A stretch of DNA of 64,000 bases from Halocatena halophila (GTDB lineage Archaea; Halobacteriota; Halobacteria; Halobacteriales; Haloarculaceae). A model generated the notes under the pieces. That model worked only from the letters and a program-made list of their open reading frames with translations. It made no database searches and had not been told where the DNA came from. Both the position numbers and the translations under genes were made by a program. Numbering within the stretch: position 1 is the first letter of the stretch; each line of letters starts with the position of its first letter. Of the stretch, positions 9,381 to 18,558 are shown in pieces. Location of the stretch: assembly GCA_027563145.1 (NCBI GenBank), contig CP071306.1, positions 2,542,001 through 2,606,000 of the forward strand, written 5' to 3'.

Positions 9381-9416
9381 GTGTATGTGTGTTCAGTTGC
9401 ATGCATAGACATACAC
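9381..9416. promoter_or_regulatory. Inverted repeat in the 5' region of the moxR operon
   Basis: GTGTATGT at 9381-9388 is repeated inverted as ACATACAC at 9409-9416. The palindrome TGCATGCA (9398-9405) lies between the arms, and the element ends 8 bases before the MoxR start codon. The position suits an operator or a 5' hairpin. No binding factor can be named. Confidence 0.4.
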
Positions 9417-9423
9417 ACGACCA

Positions 9424-10368
9424 ATGACGGACAATGTCACTGCTGAACCTGCTGACGGAGAACGGGCACAGGCGATCGCCCAGCGGATCGTTGACAACGT
9501 CGAGACCGTCATCGTCGGTCACTCTGACACCATCGAACAGATCGTCACGGCAGTTCTTGCTGGAGGGAACGTTCTTCTGGACGACGTTCCCGGGGTGGGA
9601 AAAACCATGCTCGCCAGATCGCTGGCACGATCGGTCGATGGCTCGTTCAGGCGCGTGCAGTTCACGCCGGATCTTCTTCCGGGCGATATCACGGGCGTGA
9701 ACGTGTTCAATCAGAAAGCCCGCGAATTCGAGTTTCAGTCCGGACCGATTTTCGCGAACGTGGTGTTAGCCGACGAGATCAATCGAGCGCCACCAAAGAC
9801 ACAGAGTGCGCTGCTCGAGGCGATGGAAGAACACCAGGTCACCGTTGATGGCGAAACTCACCCGGTACCGGCACCGTTTACGGTGATTGCCACACAGAAC
9901 TCCGTCGCGGCGGATCAGACGTATTCGCTTCCTGTCGCAGAGATTGACCGATTCATGAAACGACTGCAGCTTGGCTATCCAGGCGCGACCGAGGAGGCCG
10001 AACTGCTAGACCGGATCGTTGGTGGCCATCCGATTGAGTCGCTCTCACCGGTTGCGACGGTCGCAGAGATCCGGAGTGCACAGGATGTTGTTGCCGACGT
10101 CCGCGTCGAACCGTCGATTCGGGAGTACGTCACGGCCATTGCGGAGTACACGCGCGAGCACGCAAGACTCGGGGTGAGCCCGCGTGGCTCTATCGCGCTG
10201 GTCCGTGCCGCACAGGCACGAGCAACGCTTGCGGGACGATCATACGTCCGTCCGTCCGACGTTCAGTCGGAAGCAAGGGTTACACTCGCACACCGAATTC
10301 GGCCGACAGCCGAGACGGACTCCCAATCGTCTGTCATCGAACGAGCGCTCGATTCGGTTCAAGTATGA
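9424..10368 (+). CDS. MoxR-family AAA+ ATPase
   Basis: A 314-residue chaperone-like ATPase. VPGVGKTML is Walker A and VLADEINRAPP is Walker B. A sensor region reads FTVIATQNS, and a lid domain occupies the C-terminal third. MoxR ATPases commonly act with DUF58 and transglutaminase or VWA proteins in maturation of envelope or enzyme complexes. That set follows here with 4-base overlaps, forming the classic moxR-DUF58-tgpA operon. The substrate is unknown. Confidence 0.92.
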   Translation: MTDNVTAEPADGERAQAIAQRIVDNVETVIVGHSDTIEQIVTAVLAGGNVLLDDVPGVGKTMLARSLARSVDGSFRRVQFTPDLLPGDITGVNVFNQKAREFEFQSGPIFANVVLADEINRAPPKTQSALLEAMEEHQVTVDGETHPVPAPFTVIATQNSVAADQTYSLPVAEIDRFMKRLQLGYPGATEEAELLDRIVGGHPIESLSPVATVAEIRSAQDVVADVRVEPSIREYVTAIAEYTREHARLGVSPRGSIALVRAAQARATLAGRSYVRPSDVQSEARVTLAHRIRPTAETDSQSSVIERALDSVQV

Positions 10369-11363
10369 ACGTCACACGACGTGGCTGGGTTGTCATCTGC
10401 AGTGGTGTGCTGGCGATGGTAGCCGGTGGCATGCACGGTGCGCGCACGCTCGATGCAATTGCCGTTCCTGCACTGGTGCTTGTCGTCCTCGCATTCGGAT
10501 GGGTACTCAGTCTCGACAAACCGACGGTTGAGCGTGTCGTTCCCGATCCCGCGCCGGTGGGGACGACCCACGAGATGAAACTGCGCGTAACCAGCGGCGG
10601 CCTTGTTTCCATCCACGAGGAACTGTCGGGGACGGAGCCGACTAGCGTGGATCAGCCGATAGATACGGAGACGTGGGTTAGCTATCCGATCACCTACGTT
10701 CGGCGCGGTCGACACACTGTTGGCCCGCTTCATGTCACGGTGAGCGACCCGCTCGAACTATTCACTCGCACATTTCGATACACAATCGCCGATCCCATTC
10801 TCGTGTATCCACAGCTGTCGCCGGTTTCGCCGCCACCGTCGCTGTCGGCTCTCGCCAGCACGTCGGGCGTAATCGAACGCCAGGAGTTTGAGCGGCTCAG
10901 AGAACACGTCCCCGGCGAGTCGTTGAGCTCGGTCGACTGGAAAACGAGCGCAAAACACGACGATCTGTTCGTTGTCGAGTACTCACACTCCGAATCCGGT
11001 GGCGTTACCCTCGTTGCAGAGGGCGTTGGCAACCGCCAGAACGTCGACGCGATGGCTCGAGCTGTCGCGAGTCTGGTGGCCTATCTCCGCACACAGGGCG
11101 TCTCGGTGACAGTAGTACTTCCGAACGGAACCGTTTCGACCGATCAGACAGCGTTTTTCCAGCGGCTGTTGTTCGTTCTGGCGACGACATCGCCTGGGCG
11201 GGTTTCCACTGCTGCGCTAGAGTCAGCTGATCTTTCCGTCGTTGGTCGACGCGGTACGGCAATGGTAACTGTCGATGGCAAGGAGTTTCCGTTTACGGCG
11301 TGTCTCGAGCCCGATCGTGGCAACGCACACGAGCAGATTGCTCCGGAGGTGGGCCTCTCTTGA
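10365..11363 (+). CDS. DUF58 domain protein
   Basis: A 332-residue protein. Two N-terminal transmembrane helices precede a beta-rich region. The DUF58 core is recognisable from FERLREHVPGESLSSVDWKT, which matches the family's hallmark R-x-Y-x-x-GD-x-x-R-x-I-x-W-x-x-S/T pattern only loosely. A VWA-like fold follows. It overlaps moxR by 4 bases at the start and the transglutaminase gene by 4 bases at the end, so the three should be translated together. The molecular role of DUF58 proteins is not known. Confidence 0.88.
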   Translation: MNVTRRGWVVICSGVLAMVAGGMHGARTLDAIAVPALVLVVLAFGWVLSLDKPTVERVVPDPAPVGTTHEMKLRVTSGGLVSIHEELSGTEPTSVDQPIDTETWVSYPITYVRRGRHTVGPLHVTVSDPLELFTRTFRYTIADPILVYPQLSPVSPPPSLSALASTSGVIERQEFERLREHVPGESLSSVDWKTSAKHDDLFVVEYSHSESGGVTLVAEGVGNRQNVDAMARAVASLVAYLRTQGVSVTVVLPNGTVSTDQTAFFQRLLFVLATTSPGRVSTAALESADLSVVGRRGTAMVTVDGKEFPFTACLEPDRGNAHEQIAPEVGLS

Positions 11364-13552
11364 ACGACAGCACTCGCCAGCAATGGCTGCGCCTTGCGCT
11401 TGCGGCGACCGGACTCTCAGTACTTGGAAGCGCCTATCTGCGTGTGTTGTACACGGCGGTCGATATCGACGGTGATCCACAGCTCTTTTTCGTTCTCGTG
11501 GCCGGTGCGGTTATTACGGGCGTCATCGCAGGTCGGTTTGTCCCACTCAGTGGGGCAATCGTCGGTGGGGCAATCATCACGGCGCTCGGTTCTCTGCTGT
11601 ACGTCTCGACGATACCGCCCGAGTATTCGCTCACGTTGACCATCAGTGGACTCTGGGGGGACACTACGGCGTTGCTCACCGGCATGTCGATCCTCAGAAT
11701 CATCAACGCGGGAATGTGGGCCGTTGCCGTTGCCCCGATTCCGACGTTTCTCTTGGCGTATTTCGCCACGCGTCGGCAGTTTGGCTACAGCACGCTTATT
11801 GGCTGTGGAACGGTTGCGTTTGTGATTCTTACTGGCGATATTTCCGGAACGGACGCGTTAATCGGTGTGCTTGGTGGCGTGTTCACCCTCGGCATCGAGG
11901 GATTAGAGCGCCGTAAAGCACGATTGATGCAAACTGATCGCGTACTCGTTGTTCTCACGCTCGTACTCGTGGTGACGGCCTCAATTAGCATCGTTCCGGG
12001 AGGGTCTGCCCCCCTCGGTGCGGGCGGTTCGACCGGGCCTGGTGAAACTGTAGAGGCCTCACTCACACGATCGGACGACGAGCTGTCGGTTGGGGGCTCG
12101 ATCAAACTCAGTCCAACCGTGCGATTCACAGTCGAGAGCGATCGCCAGTCGTACTGGCGAATCGGAGCGTACGACCGATACACCGGTGATGGCTGGGTCA
12201 GAACGGCCGACACTCACGATCCGGACGACGAGCTTACAGGGCCAAAAAGCGGTGGCTCGACATTCACACAGACGATTTCGCCCCGAGATACGCTGTCGGT
12301 GATGCCGGCCGCCTGGCGACCGACCAGCGTCACGGGCGCTTTGGCGGACGCTACGTCGTTCGGCGGTCTCAGGCCAGAGGGACGGCTCCAGCCGGGTGAC
12401 AACTACACCGTCGAGAGTGTCGCGCCCAGATATTCGCCACGGGAACTCCAGAACGCATCGGGGTCGTACCCCAACGATCTACAGGATCGGTACACGCAGC
12501 TTCCCGATAGCACGCCGGATGATGTCTCTCGGTACACCGAACAGCTCACTGCCAACGCAGAGACGCCATACGATTCAGCACGGGTCATTTCGTCCCATCT
12601 GAAGAAAAATTGGAACTATTCGCTATCCGTTCGTGAACCCGAGGGACAGGTGGCTTCGACTTTCCTCTTCGATCGAGACGCAGGCTACTGCACCCACTTC
12701 GCGACGACGATGGTGACGATGCTCCGATCGCAGGGGATCCCGGCCAGACTCGCCGTGGGCTATGCTCCCGGTCAGCGCGTTGGACAGAACAAATGGGTCG
12801 TTCGCGGACTCGACGCCCACGCGTGGGTGGAGGTGTACTTCCAGGGTGTTGGCTGGGTTCGATTCGATCCCACGCCATCGGAGCCACGACAACAAGCAGA
12901 GCAGTCCGCAATCGATGCCGCACGCGAGGACGACGCCGCAAACGTGGACGTTTCGGGCTCCGCTCCGAACGAGACCGACACTCCCACACCAACTCCGACA
13001 TCAGAGCCAACAGCTTCGACAGCAACGACAGAACCCGACCAATCAACCGCCACACCGAGCAGTGGAACGACACCAGATACCGGCTCATCGCCCGCCTATC
13101 GCCCGGAAGCGTTCGCTAACGCGAGTGCTGATGTGTCTGGCGGGGATGGCGAGTCATCGATCGAACTGCCGACGGCAAGCACTATCGTGTTCGGGATAAC
13201 GATCGCTGGCGGGCTCCTGGCTGTCCTCAGACGGTGGGGAGTGTTCAGAGGGCTCCGCCGACTGATCTGGTTGTGGAGTCTCTCCCGGTCGGATCCGGCA
13301 ACCGACGTGGAAGCAGTCTACGATCGGCTCGAGTATCTCTTGACGCGAGAACATCGACCACGTGATCCTGGTGAAACCAGACGCGAGTACGTCCGAGACG
13401 TGGGAACGCGTGAAGATCGACGACTGGTAGCAATCTACGAACAGGTAATCTACGCGGGTGATCGATCGGAATCACTCGTCAGTGAAGCAATCGAACTGTT
13501 CAAGCGTCGGCGAAGGGCGCTCGTCGGTGGTAACAGCTTTCGATATTCCTGA
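11360..13552 (+). CDS. Membrane transglutaminase-like protein (TgpA type) with DUF4129-like C-terminus
   Basis: A 730-residue protein. Six to eight transmembrane helices fill the first 215 residues. An extracellular transglutaminase-fold domain then carries the triad Cys444 (DAGYCTHFA), His487 (DAHAWVEV) and Asp503 (VRFDPTP). After that come a Thr/Pro/Ser-rich linker, another transmembrane helix and a cytoplasmic DUF4129-like tail. I prefer a TTG start at 11360, because GGAGGT lies 10 bases before it and it overlaps the DUF58 stop; an upstream start at 11300 is possible. It is the last gene of the moxR operon. Its reaction could be protein crosslinking or proteolysis, and the sequence cannot decide. 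Confidence 0.88.
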   Translation: MNDSTRQQWLRLALAATGLSVLGSAYLRVLYTAVDIDGDPQLFFVLVAGAVITGVIAGRFVPLSGAIVGGAIITALGSLLYVSTIPPEYSLTLTISGLWGDTTALLTGMSILRIINAGMWAVAVAPIPTFLLAYFATRRQFGYSTLIGCGTVAFVILTGDISGTDALIGVLGGVFTLGIEGLERRKARLMQTDRVLVVLTLVLVVTASISIVPGGSAPLGAGGSTGPGETVEASLTRSDDELSVGGSIKLSPTVRFTVESDRQSYWRIGAYDRYTGDGWVRTADTHDPDDELTGPKSGGSTFTQTISPRDTLSVMPAAWRPTSVTGALADATSFGGLRPEGRLQPGDNYTVESVAPRYSPRELQNASGSYPNDLQDRYTQLPDSTPDDVSRYTEQLTANAETPYDSARVISSHLKKNWNYSLSVREPEGQVASTFLFDRDAGYCTHFATTMVTMLRSQGIPARLAVGYAPGQRVGQNKWVVRGLDAHAWVEVYFQGVGWVRFDPTPSEPRQQAEQSAIDAAREDDAANVDVSGSAPNETDTPTPTPTSEPTASTATTEPDQSTATPSSGTTPDTGSSPAYRPEAFANASADVSGGDGESSIELPTASTIVFGITIAGGLLAVLRRWGVFRGLRRLIWLWSLSRSDPATDVEAVYDRLEYLLTREHRPRDPGETRREYVRDVGTREDRRLVAIYEQVIYAGDRSESLVSEAIELFKRRRRALVGGNSFRYS

Positions 13553-13579
13553 CTGTTGTGCGCTGAACGGTCGATAGTG

Positions 13580-13587
13580 TTTAATAG
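13580..13587 (+). promoter_or_regulatory. TATA-like box of the eIF1 gene
   Basis: TTTAATAG is centred 28 bases upstream of the ATG at 13612, typical of a leaderless haloarchaeal transcript. Confidence 0.5.
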
Positions 13588-13905
<318 letters not shown>

Positions 13906-13957
13906 CGAAGCAGTTCTCAGTCGTCGGTCTGTGCAACGTAAGTAGCGACTGCGTTCG

Positions 13958-14299
13958 CTAGAACGGAGCGTTTCCAGAGTCAGCCGCTGCACCCGTCAGT
14001 TCGTACTCCCAGCCGCGAAGGCCGCCGTTCAGACTCTCAACTGGCCCCTCGATACCTTCGTATGAGCCAATGAGCCGGGCGGCCTTGATCGAGGATTTTC
14101 CCAGCGGACAGACGGTGACGATGTGGTCTGTCCCTTCGAGCTCCTCGACCCGCTGGGGGAGCTCTGCGAACGGTAGATTTTTGCTTTCGGGAATGTGTCC
14201 TTTTTCGAACGATCCTGGGTCTCTGATGTCGACGATTTCTACGTCCTCGCCGTTTTCGAGCGCTGTGTGTAGGTCAGCTGCGCTGATCTCGCCGTCCAT
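13958..14299 (-). CDS. Rhodanese-like sulfurtransferase domain protein
   Basis: A 113-residue single rhodanese domain. Residues 20-40 read VEIVDIRDPGSFEKGHIPES, the CH2A-type signature. The active-site loop is VCPLGKSS, with the catalytic cysteine followed by PLGKSS, and LNGGLRGWE closes the fold. Such small proteins carry sulfane sulfur in thiolation or stress pathways. It is transcribed alone, divergent from the small membrane gene at 14392. Confidence 0.92.
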   Translation of the reverse strand: MDGEISAADLHTALENGEDVEIVDIRDPGSFEKGHIPESKNLPFAELPQRVEELEGTDHIVTVCPLGKSSIKAARLIGSYEGIEGPVESLNGGLRGWEYELTGAAADSGNAPF

Positions 14300-14391
14300 A
14301 CTCGTTCAATGCAATGGATCGGGAAATATCGACCGTTCTCCGAAAGATCCTCCAGCAGAAGTCACTTTTTCTGTGAAAAGGAAGGACAGCT

Positions 14392-14580
14392 ATGGACGAC
14401 AACTTCGTTCGAACGCGCATCAACCAGCTGTACATTCTGGGGTTGATCTGTTCGAGTTCACTGTTTGGGCTGGTGTTCGGAAGCCACTACCAGGATCGAA
14501 TCAATCTGACGATCATGTGTTTTTTCGCACTCGTCGTGGTCGTACCCCTCATCACGACCTACGTCGTTCCGGACGGCTGA
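14392..14580 (+). CDS. Small two-helix membrane protein
   Basis: A 62-residue protein with a charged N-terminus and two transmembrane helices (about residues 14-30 and 38-57). The ATG is preceded by GGAAGGA about 5 bases away, supporting translation. I do not recognise the family. It ends 24 bases before the convergent Nudix gene. A real but uncharacterised small membrane protein is the most likely reading. Confidence 0.6.
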   Translation: MDDNFVRTRINQLYILGLICSSSLFGLVFGSHYQDRINLTIMCFFALVVVVPLITTYVVPDG

Positions 14581-14604
14581 GTGGCGCTGTCGGTGCTATC
14601 GCAC

Positions 14605-15216
14605 CTAGAGCAGTCCTTCGTGGTCGGCGAGCAACAGCCCCTGGATCGTCGCCCCGTTCGATGGGTTTTCACGAGCGACGGTGAGCGCATCCTCAATCGG
14701 AATTTTTCGCACGGTGATGAACTCGTTCGGATCGAGCTCTCTCTCAGTGGGTTCGAGATCGCTCGCGAAGACGTAGCCACGCTGATGGGTAAGGAGTCCC
14801 GTTGCAATCCAGCTGTCCTCCAGAAACGTGGTTTCATCCGCAACCAGACCCGTCTCTTCTCGAAGTTCGCGTCTGGCTGCTGTTTCATAGGCTGCTGGTT
14901 CGATTGTGGCGGTCTCTGTGAGCCCTCCCGGCGTGTCCGCTCTCTCGACTGGTTCCGCACAGTCCATTGTGTCGACGATTCCGGCGGGGAGTTCGAGATC
15001 GAACTGGCCGATCGGGGGCCGGAACTGCTCGACCATCACTAGCTCATCGCCGTCGCGAGCGACGACGACAACGGCCGGCGAAAGCCGCGCCCAGTAGTAG
15101 CGCTTTTCGGACCCATCGGGCTGTCTGTACAGATCGTACCCGCCAGTGTACCAGCCCGTCTCATATTCGGTGACAGACTCCAGCAACACCCACTCTTCAG
15201 GTGGTTTCTCAATCAT
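14605..15216 (-). CDS. Nudix hydrolase (ADP-ribose pyrophosphatase-like)
   Basis: A 203-residue protein. The core Nudix helix RRELREETGLV is clear and supplies the REXXEE metal ligands. The upstream half of the Nudix box is unusual: where the pattern G-x5-E-x7 expects Gly and Glu, this protein reads IEPAAYETAAR. The N-terminal region (TGWYTGGYDL) and a QFRPPIGQFDLELPAG segment resemble ADP-ribose pyrophosphatases. The start overlaps the end of the DUF5809-like gene by 8 bases, so the two are coupled. Confidence 0.88.
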   Translation of the reverse strand: MIEKPPEEWVLLESVTEYETGWYTGGYDLYRQPDGSEKRYYWARLSPAVVVVARDGDELVMVEQFRPPIGQFDLELPAGIVDTMDCAEPVERADTPGGLTETATIEPAAYETAARRELREETGLVADETTFLEDSWIATGLLTHQRGYVFASDLEPTERELDPNEFITVRKIPIEDALTVARENPSNGATIQGLLLADHEGLL

Positions 15217-15634
15217 CCTTCTGGATGACCGGCCGGTAGTATTTCCCGAACGCGTGGCGACGCAGCGTCTCGATGGCCGCGCGCTCTTTTTGTTGATAGG
15301 TCGCGCCGACGACTACGGATTCGAATTCGACCGGGTGGAACACGACGTTGTCGACCGTTTCGCTGCCGATCAGCTCGACCTCGTGGTTGTGGTCGTCACA
15401 CCAGCGATCGAACTCCTCGGCAGTTCCAACCATCACTTCGAGCAACGATCCGAACAGCGCCTCGTGCGCCGTAGAGATGACGTCGGTCGTCACCCGTTCG
15501 TCGTACTCCGAGCGATCGAACGACATCGCCTTTGTCGTCGATCTGACGACGGTCTGGGCGGTACCACCAACTGCACCGTAGCGTTCCCGGACCGCGGTTT
15601 CGGTGGTCGGATTGAGTATCCCATCAGAATGCAT
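15209..15634 (-). CDS. DUF5809-like haloarchaeal protein
   Basis: A 141-residue soluble protein starting MHSDGILNP, with a conserved-looking core of STTKAMSFDRSEYDERV and ALFGSLLEVMVGT. It matches my memory of the Halobacteria-restricted DUF5809 family. The start at 15634 is chosen because the family begins with this MH motif; the frame extends 12 codons further. The gene lies between a DUF5810-like gene and the Nudix gene on the same strand, an arrangement common in haloarchaea. Function unknown. Confidence 0.8.
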   Translation of the reverse strand: MHSDGILNPTTETAVRERYGAVGGTAQTVVRSTTKAMSFDRSEYDERVTTDVISTAHEALFGSLLEVMVGTAEEFDRWCDDHNHEVELIGSETVDNVVFHPVEFESVVVGATYQQKERAAIETLRRHAFGKYYRPVIQKDD

Positions 15635-15681
15635 GCCCGGTGCTTGCGAGGCCGGATAAATAGCAGCCACGGTGTTCGTCG

Positions 15682-16032
15682 TCAGGACTGATCGCGCTCT
15701 CTGGTCAGCTCACGTGCTTCCTCGAGCACCGCCTGGGCCTGTGCGTCGAGCGTCTCACCGCCTGAAACCATCGACGGTTCGATTGCGTGGTCGTGGTCGT
15801 GATCATGGTTCGGTGTCGTATCCTCGAACACCTGTGGAAATTCAGTTGTAGCAACGACAGTCGAGAGCTCCGCTCCAAGCTCGTCTTCGCCCATCGATCC
15901 CCACTCCGGTACCGTCTCCTCGAGATACGTCTCGTGGTCGTCGCTATGAACCATTGCACGAAACGCGAGATGATTGGCCAGATGCGACTCATCGGCCTGC
16001 GGTATCGAACAGACCGGACACTCATAGCCCAT
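15682..16032 (-). CDS. DUF5810-like zinc-finger protein
   Basis: A 116-residue protein. It begins MGYECPVCSIPQADESHLAN and continues to HLAFRAMVHSDDHE, so two cysteines and two histidines can bind zinc in a C2H2-like arrangement. A His-Asp repeat (NHDHDHDH) in the middle could also bind metal. It precedes the DUF5809-like gene by 48 bases, the usual pairing in Halobacteria. The start at 16032 is set by the MGY-CPVC family opening. Function unknown. Confidence 0.82.
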   Translation of the reverse strand: MGYECPVCSIPQADESHLANHLAFRAMVHSDDHETYLEETVPEWGSMGEDELGAELSTVVATTEFPQVFEDTTPNHDHDHDHAIEPSMVSGGETLDAQAQAVLEEARELTRERDQS

Positions 16033-16249
16033 ACCTGACAGTCGCAGTGGGGCGAAAATATCCCTTTCGCCGGCGGCCATCCATTGAAACTGTGTCACGA
16101 TGTACCGTCGTTCGGGCAGATGTGTTAATATAGCATATATGGATTAATATTATATAGACTGAACCGCTAGTCACGGCAATGATTGCGAGTAGCCGTTCGA
16201 TTGCATCACGTGGCCGAGAGCGCTTGACCAGTTGGAGGGGTGTCTGACG

Positions 16250-17542
16250 ATGGCGACGGGAGCGTCCGTCCCCAAGGATGCCACTGAAGAGCCTTCTGAG
16301 GAGTCAGCGCTCGAAACTGCCCGCCGGCAGCTCGATCAGGCGGCGACGTTGCTGGATATCGATCCGAACGTTGTCGAACGGTTGAAACATCCACAGCGGG
16401 TCGAACGTGTCTCGGTGCCGCTCGAACGCGATGACGGTTCCGTCGAGGTGTTTACCGGATATCGCGCACAGCACGATTCGGTCCGTGGGCCGTTCAAGGG
16501 TGGACTCCGATACCACCCTGACGTGAGCGAGGACGAGTGTATCGGGCTGGCAATGTGGATGACCTGGAAGTGTGCAGTGATGGATCTCCCGTTTGGTGGT
16601 GCGAAAGGTGGGGTTGTCGTCGATCCAAAGACGCTCTCGGACGAGGAAAAAGAGCGCCTCACCCGACGGTTCACACAGGAGCTCCGCGACGTAATCGGGC
16701 CAATGGACGACATTCCAGCCCCAGATATGGGAACGGACGCCGAAACGATGGGCTGGATCATGGACGCCTACAGCATGCAAGAAGGTGAGACGACGCCGGG
16801 TGTCGTCACCGGCAAGCCGCCGGTGATCGGCGGTTCCTACGGTCGTGCTGAGGCTCCCGGTCGGAGTGTCGCGATCATCACGCGAGAGGTCTGTGAGTAC
16901 TACGATCATGACCTCTCGGAGACGACGGTTGCAGTCCAGGGCTTTGGCAGCGTCGGTGCGAACGCAGCCTCCCTCCTCGATTCGTGGGGGGCAAACATCG
17001 TCGCCGTGAGCGATGTCGATGGGGGCGTGTACGATCCCGAGGGACTCGACACCTCGGCGATCAAATCCCACGGCGAGCAGCCAACGGCGGTTGGCTCCGT
17101 TGAGGACGCAGAGCGGATCTCCAACGAGGAGCTGTTGACCCTCGACGTTGACGTGCTCATTCCGGCAGCGATCGGCAACGTGCTCACCGAGGCCAATGCG
17201 CACGACGTTGACGCATCGATCATCGTCGAAGGCGCGAACGGTCCGACCACCTCGACGGCGGACGCGATCTTCGAGCAGCGTGGGATTCCGGTGATTCCCG
17301 ATATTCTGGCCAACGCGGGCGGCGTGACCGTCTCGTACTTCGAGTGGCTGCAGGACATCAACCGGCAGGGCTGGACGCTCGAACGCGTCAACGAGGAGCT
17401 CGAATCACGAATGCTGACCGCCTGGGAAAACGTTCAGGAGGCCCACGAACTCGATGCGGACGTGTCGTGGCGGGATGCCACCTACGTGGTTGGACTCCAG
17501 CGGATCGTCGAGGCCCACACCTACCGCGGACTCTGGCCCTAG
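16250..17542 (+). CDS. gdhB: NAD(P)-dependent glutamate dehydrogenase
   Basis: A 431-residue enzyme that interconverts glutamate and 2-oxoglutarate plus ammonia. The N-terminal domain has [13 protein letters not shown] and the catalytic-lysine region [13 protein letters not shown]. The Rossmann domain has [12 protein letters not shown], and GANGPTT follows. An acidic N-terminal tail of about 25 residues precedes the core, as in other haloarchaeal enzymes. GGAGGGG upstream supports the ATG at 16250 over an alternative start 6 codons earlier. AT-rich sequence at 16125-16160 probably holds the promoter. Its stop codon shares a CTAG with the stop of the convergent gene. Cofactor preference is not decidable. 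Confidence 0.93.
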   Translation: MATGASVPKDATEEPSEESALETARRQLDQAATLLDIDPNVVERLKHPQRVERVSVPLERDDGSVEVFTGYRAQHDSVRGPFKGGLRYHPDVSEDECIGLAMWMTWKCAVMDLPFGGAKGGVVVDPKTLSDEEKERLTRRFTQELRDVIGPMDDIPAPDMGTDAETMGWIMDAYSMQEGETTPGVVTGKPPVIGGSYGRAEAPGRSVAIITREVCEYYDHDLSETTVAVQGFGSVGANAASLLDSWGANIVAVSDVDGGVYDPEGLDTSAIKSHGEQPTAVGSVEDAERISNEELLTLDVDVLIPAAIGNVLTEANAHDVDASIIVEGANGPTTSTADAIFEQRGIPVIPDILANAGGVTVSYFEWLQDINRQGWTLERVNEELESRMLTAWENVQEAHELDADVSWRDATYVVGLQRIVEAHTYRGLWP

Positions 17543-18558
17543 AGCAGATCAGCTTTTTTGAACTGGAAGTAGCCAAATAGCGGCGTTATCACCATCCAGC
17601 CGAGGAGGACGACCGCCGCAACGGCAGGCGTTTTCGCGATCGTTTCGGTGTTCGAAATGATCTGCACTGTTCCGTCTACAAAGATTCTATCGGATGGATA
17701 GCCCAACAGTGGATGGTGAGCGTTTGTCGTGGTGAACTGCGACGTGAGCGTGATGTATGCGTTGAACGGATTCAACGAGGCAATCCAGTAGAACCACTCC
17801 GGATGCGGTGGGTTGGTGTCCCAGACCAGCAGGAATCTGATCGCTGTCCAGCCGATCCGCAGCGTGGCCAGTGCTGCAACCACGATGGCAACGACCTGGT
17901 AGATCGAGTTGCCGTACGTTGAAGCGGTGAGTCCCAGGCCAACGAAGACGAGTGCGTACGGTATTGACACTGCAGCCAGGCCGAGCATGCTCAGGAATGA
18001 GCCCGACTGGTAGGTCAGCTCAACGATGATCCCTGCCAAAAGCAATCCCAGAACGAGCGGAATGACCACGACCAGCGACCGGCTGATGAATTTTCCCACG
18101 AATGCATCCGAACGGCTGTTGGGCAATCCCACCAGGAATCGAATGCTTCCCGAGTTTCGCTCACCAATGATGGTGGCGTAGCTCGAAAGCAGTGCAACGA
18201 CCGGAATTGTTAGCGACAATAGACTTCCAACGCCCACCACAGCCGTGTCCATAGATGGTCGAAATGCTAGTGGCTGAAATAATAATGGCCAACTGAGAAC
18301 CAGCACGAGCCCGATGGCGAAGCCCGTGAACAGGACGGCTGTGATGGCGATCAGCTTTGGATCGCCGAGAAAGACGAGTGCAAGGAGGATTCCAACGATT
18401 AACAGCCCACCGACCAGTCCAACCACCGAGCTGGGAGCGATCCCAATCAGCCCGATAATGACGACGGTGCTCAGTGCGGTGATTGCGGCCACTGCCGCGC
18501 CCGTTCGAGAGCGATAGACGCTGGTGAGATCCCGTCGGAGCACGTCCTCGACGGTCAT
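17539..18558 (-). CDS. ABC-2 type transporter permease
   Basis: A 339-residue membrane protein with about six transmembrane helices and a large loop in the last third ([21 protein letters not shown]). The pattern resembles NosY-type ABC-2 permeases, including a segment reading [21 protein letters not shown] that is typical of the family. It overlaps the start of nothing downstream and is overlapped by 4 bases at its own start by the ATPase gene, so the two encode an ABC exporter. The substrate is unknown. Confidence 0.88.
   Translation of the reverse strand: MTVEDVLRRDLTSVYRSRTGAAVAAITALSTVVIIGLIGIAPSSVVGLVGGLLIVGILLALVFLGDPKLIAITAVLFTGFAIGLVLVLSWPLLFQPLAFRPSMDTAVVGVGSLLSLTIPVVALLSSYATIIGERNSGSIRFLVGLPNSRSDAFVGKFISRSLVVVIPLVLGLLLAGIIVELTYQSGSFLSMLGLAAVSIPYALVFVGLGLTASTYGNSIYQVVAIVVAALATLRIGWTAIRFLLVWDTNPPHPEWFYWIASLNPFNAYITLTSQFTTTNAHHPLLGYPSDRIFVDGTVQIISNTETIAKTPAVAAVVLLGWMVITPLFGYFQFKKADLL

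Noticed and set aside
8588-9424. Minus-strand open frame of 278 codons over the Ser/Thr-rich gene
   Set aside because: It is the antisense of a low-complexity repeat; its Val/Gly-rich composition is explained by the Thr/Ser codons on the other strand.
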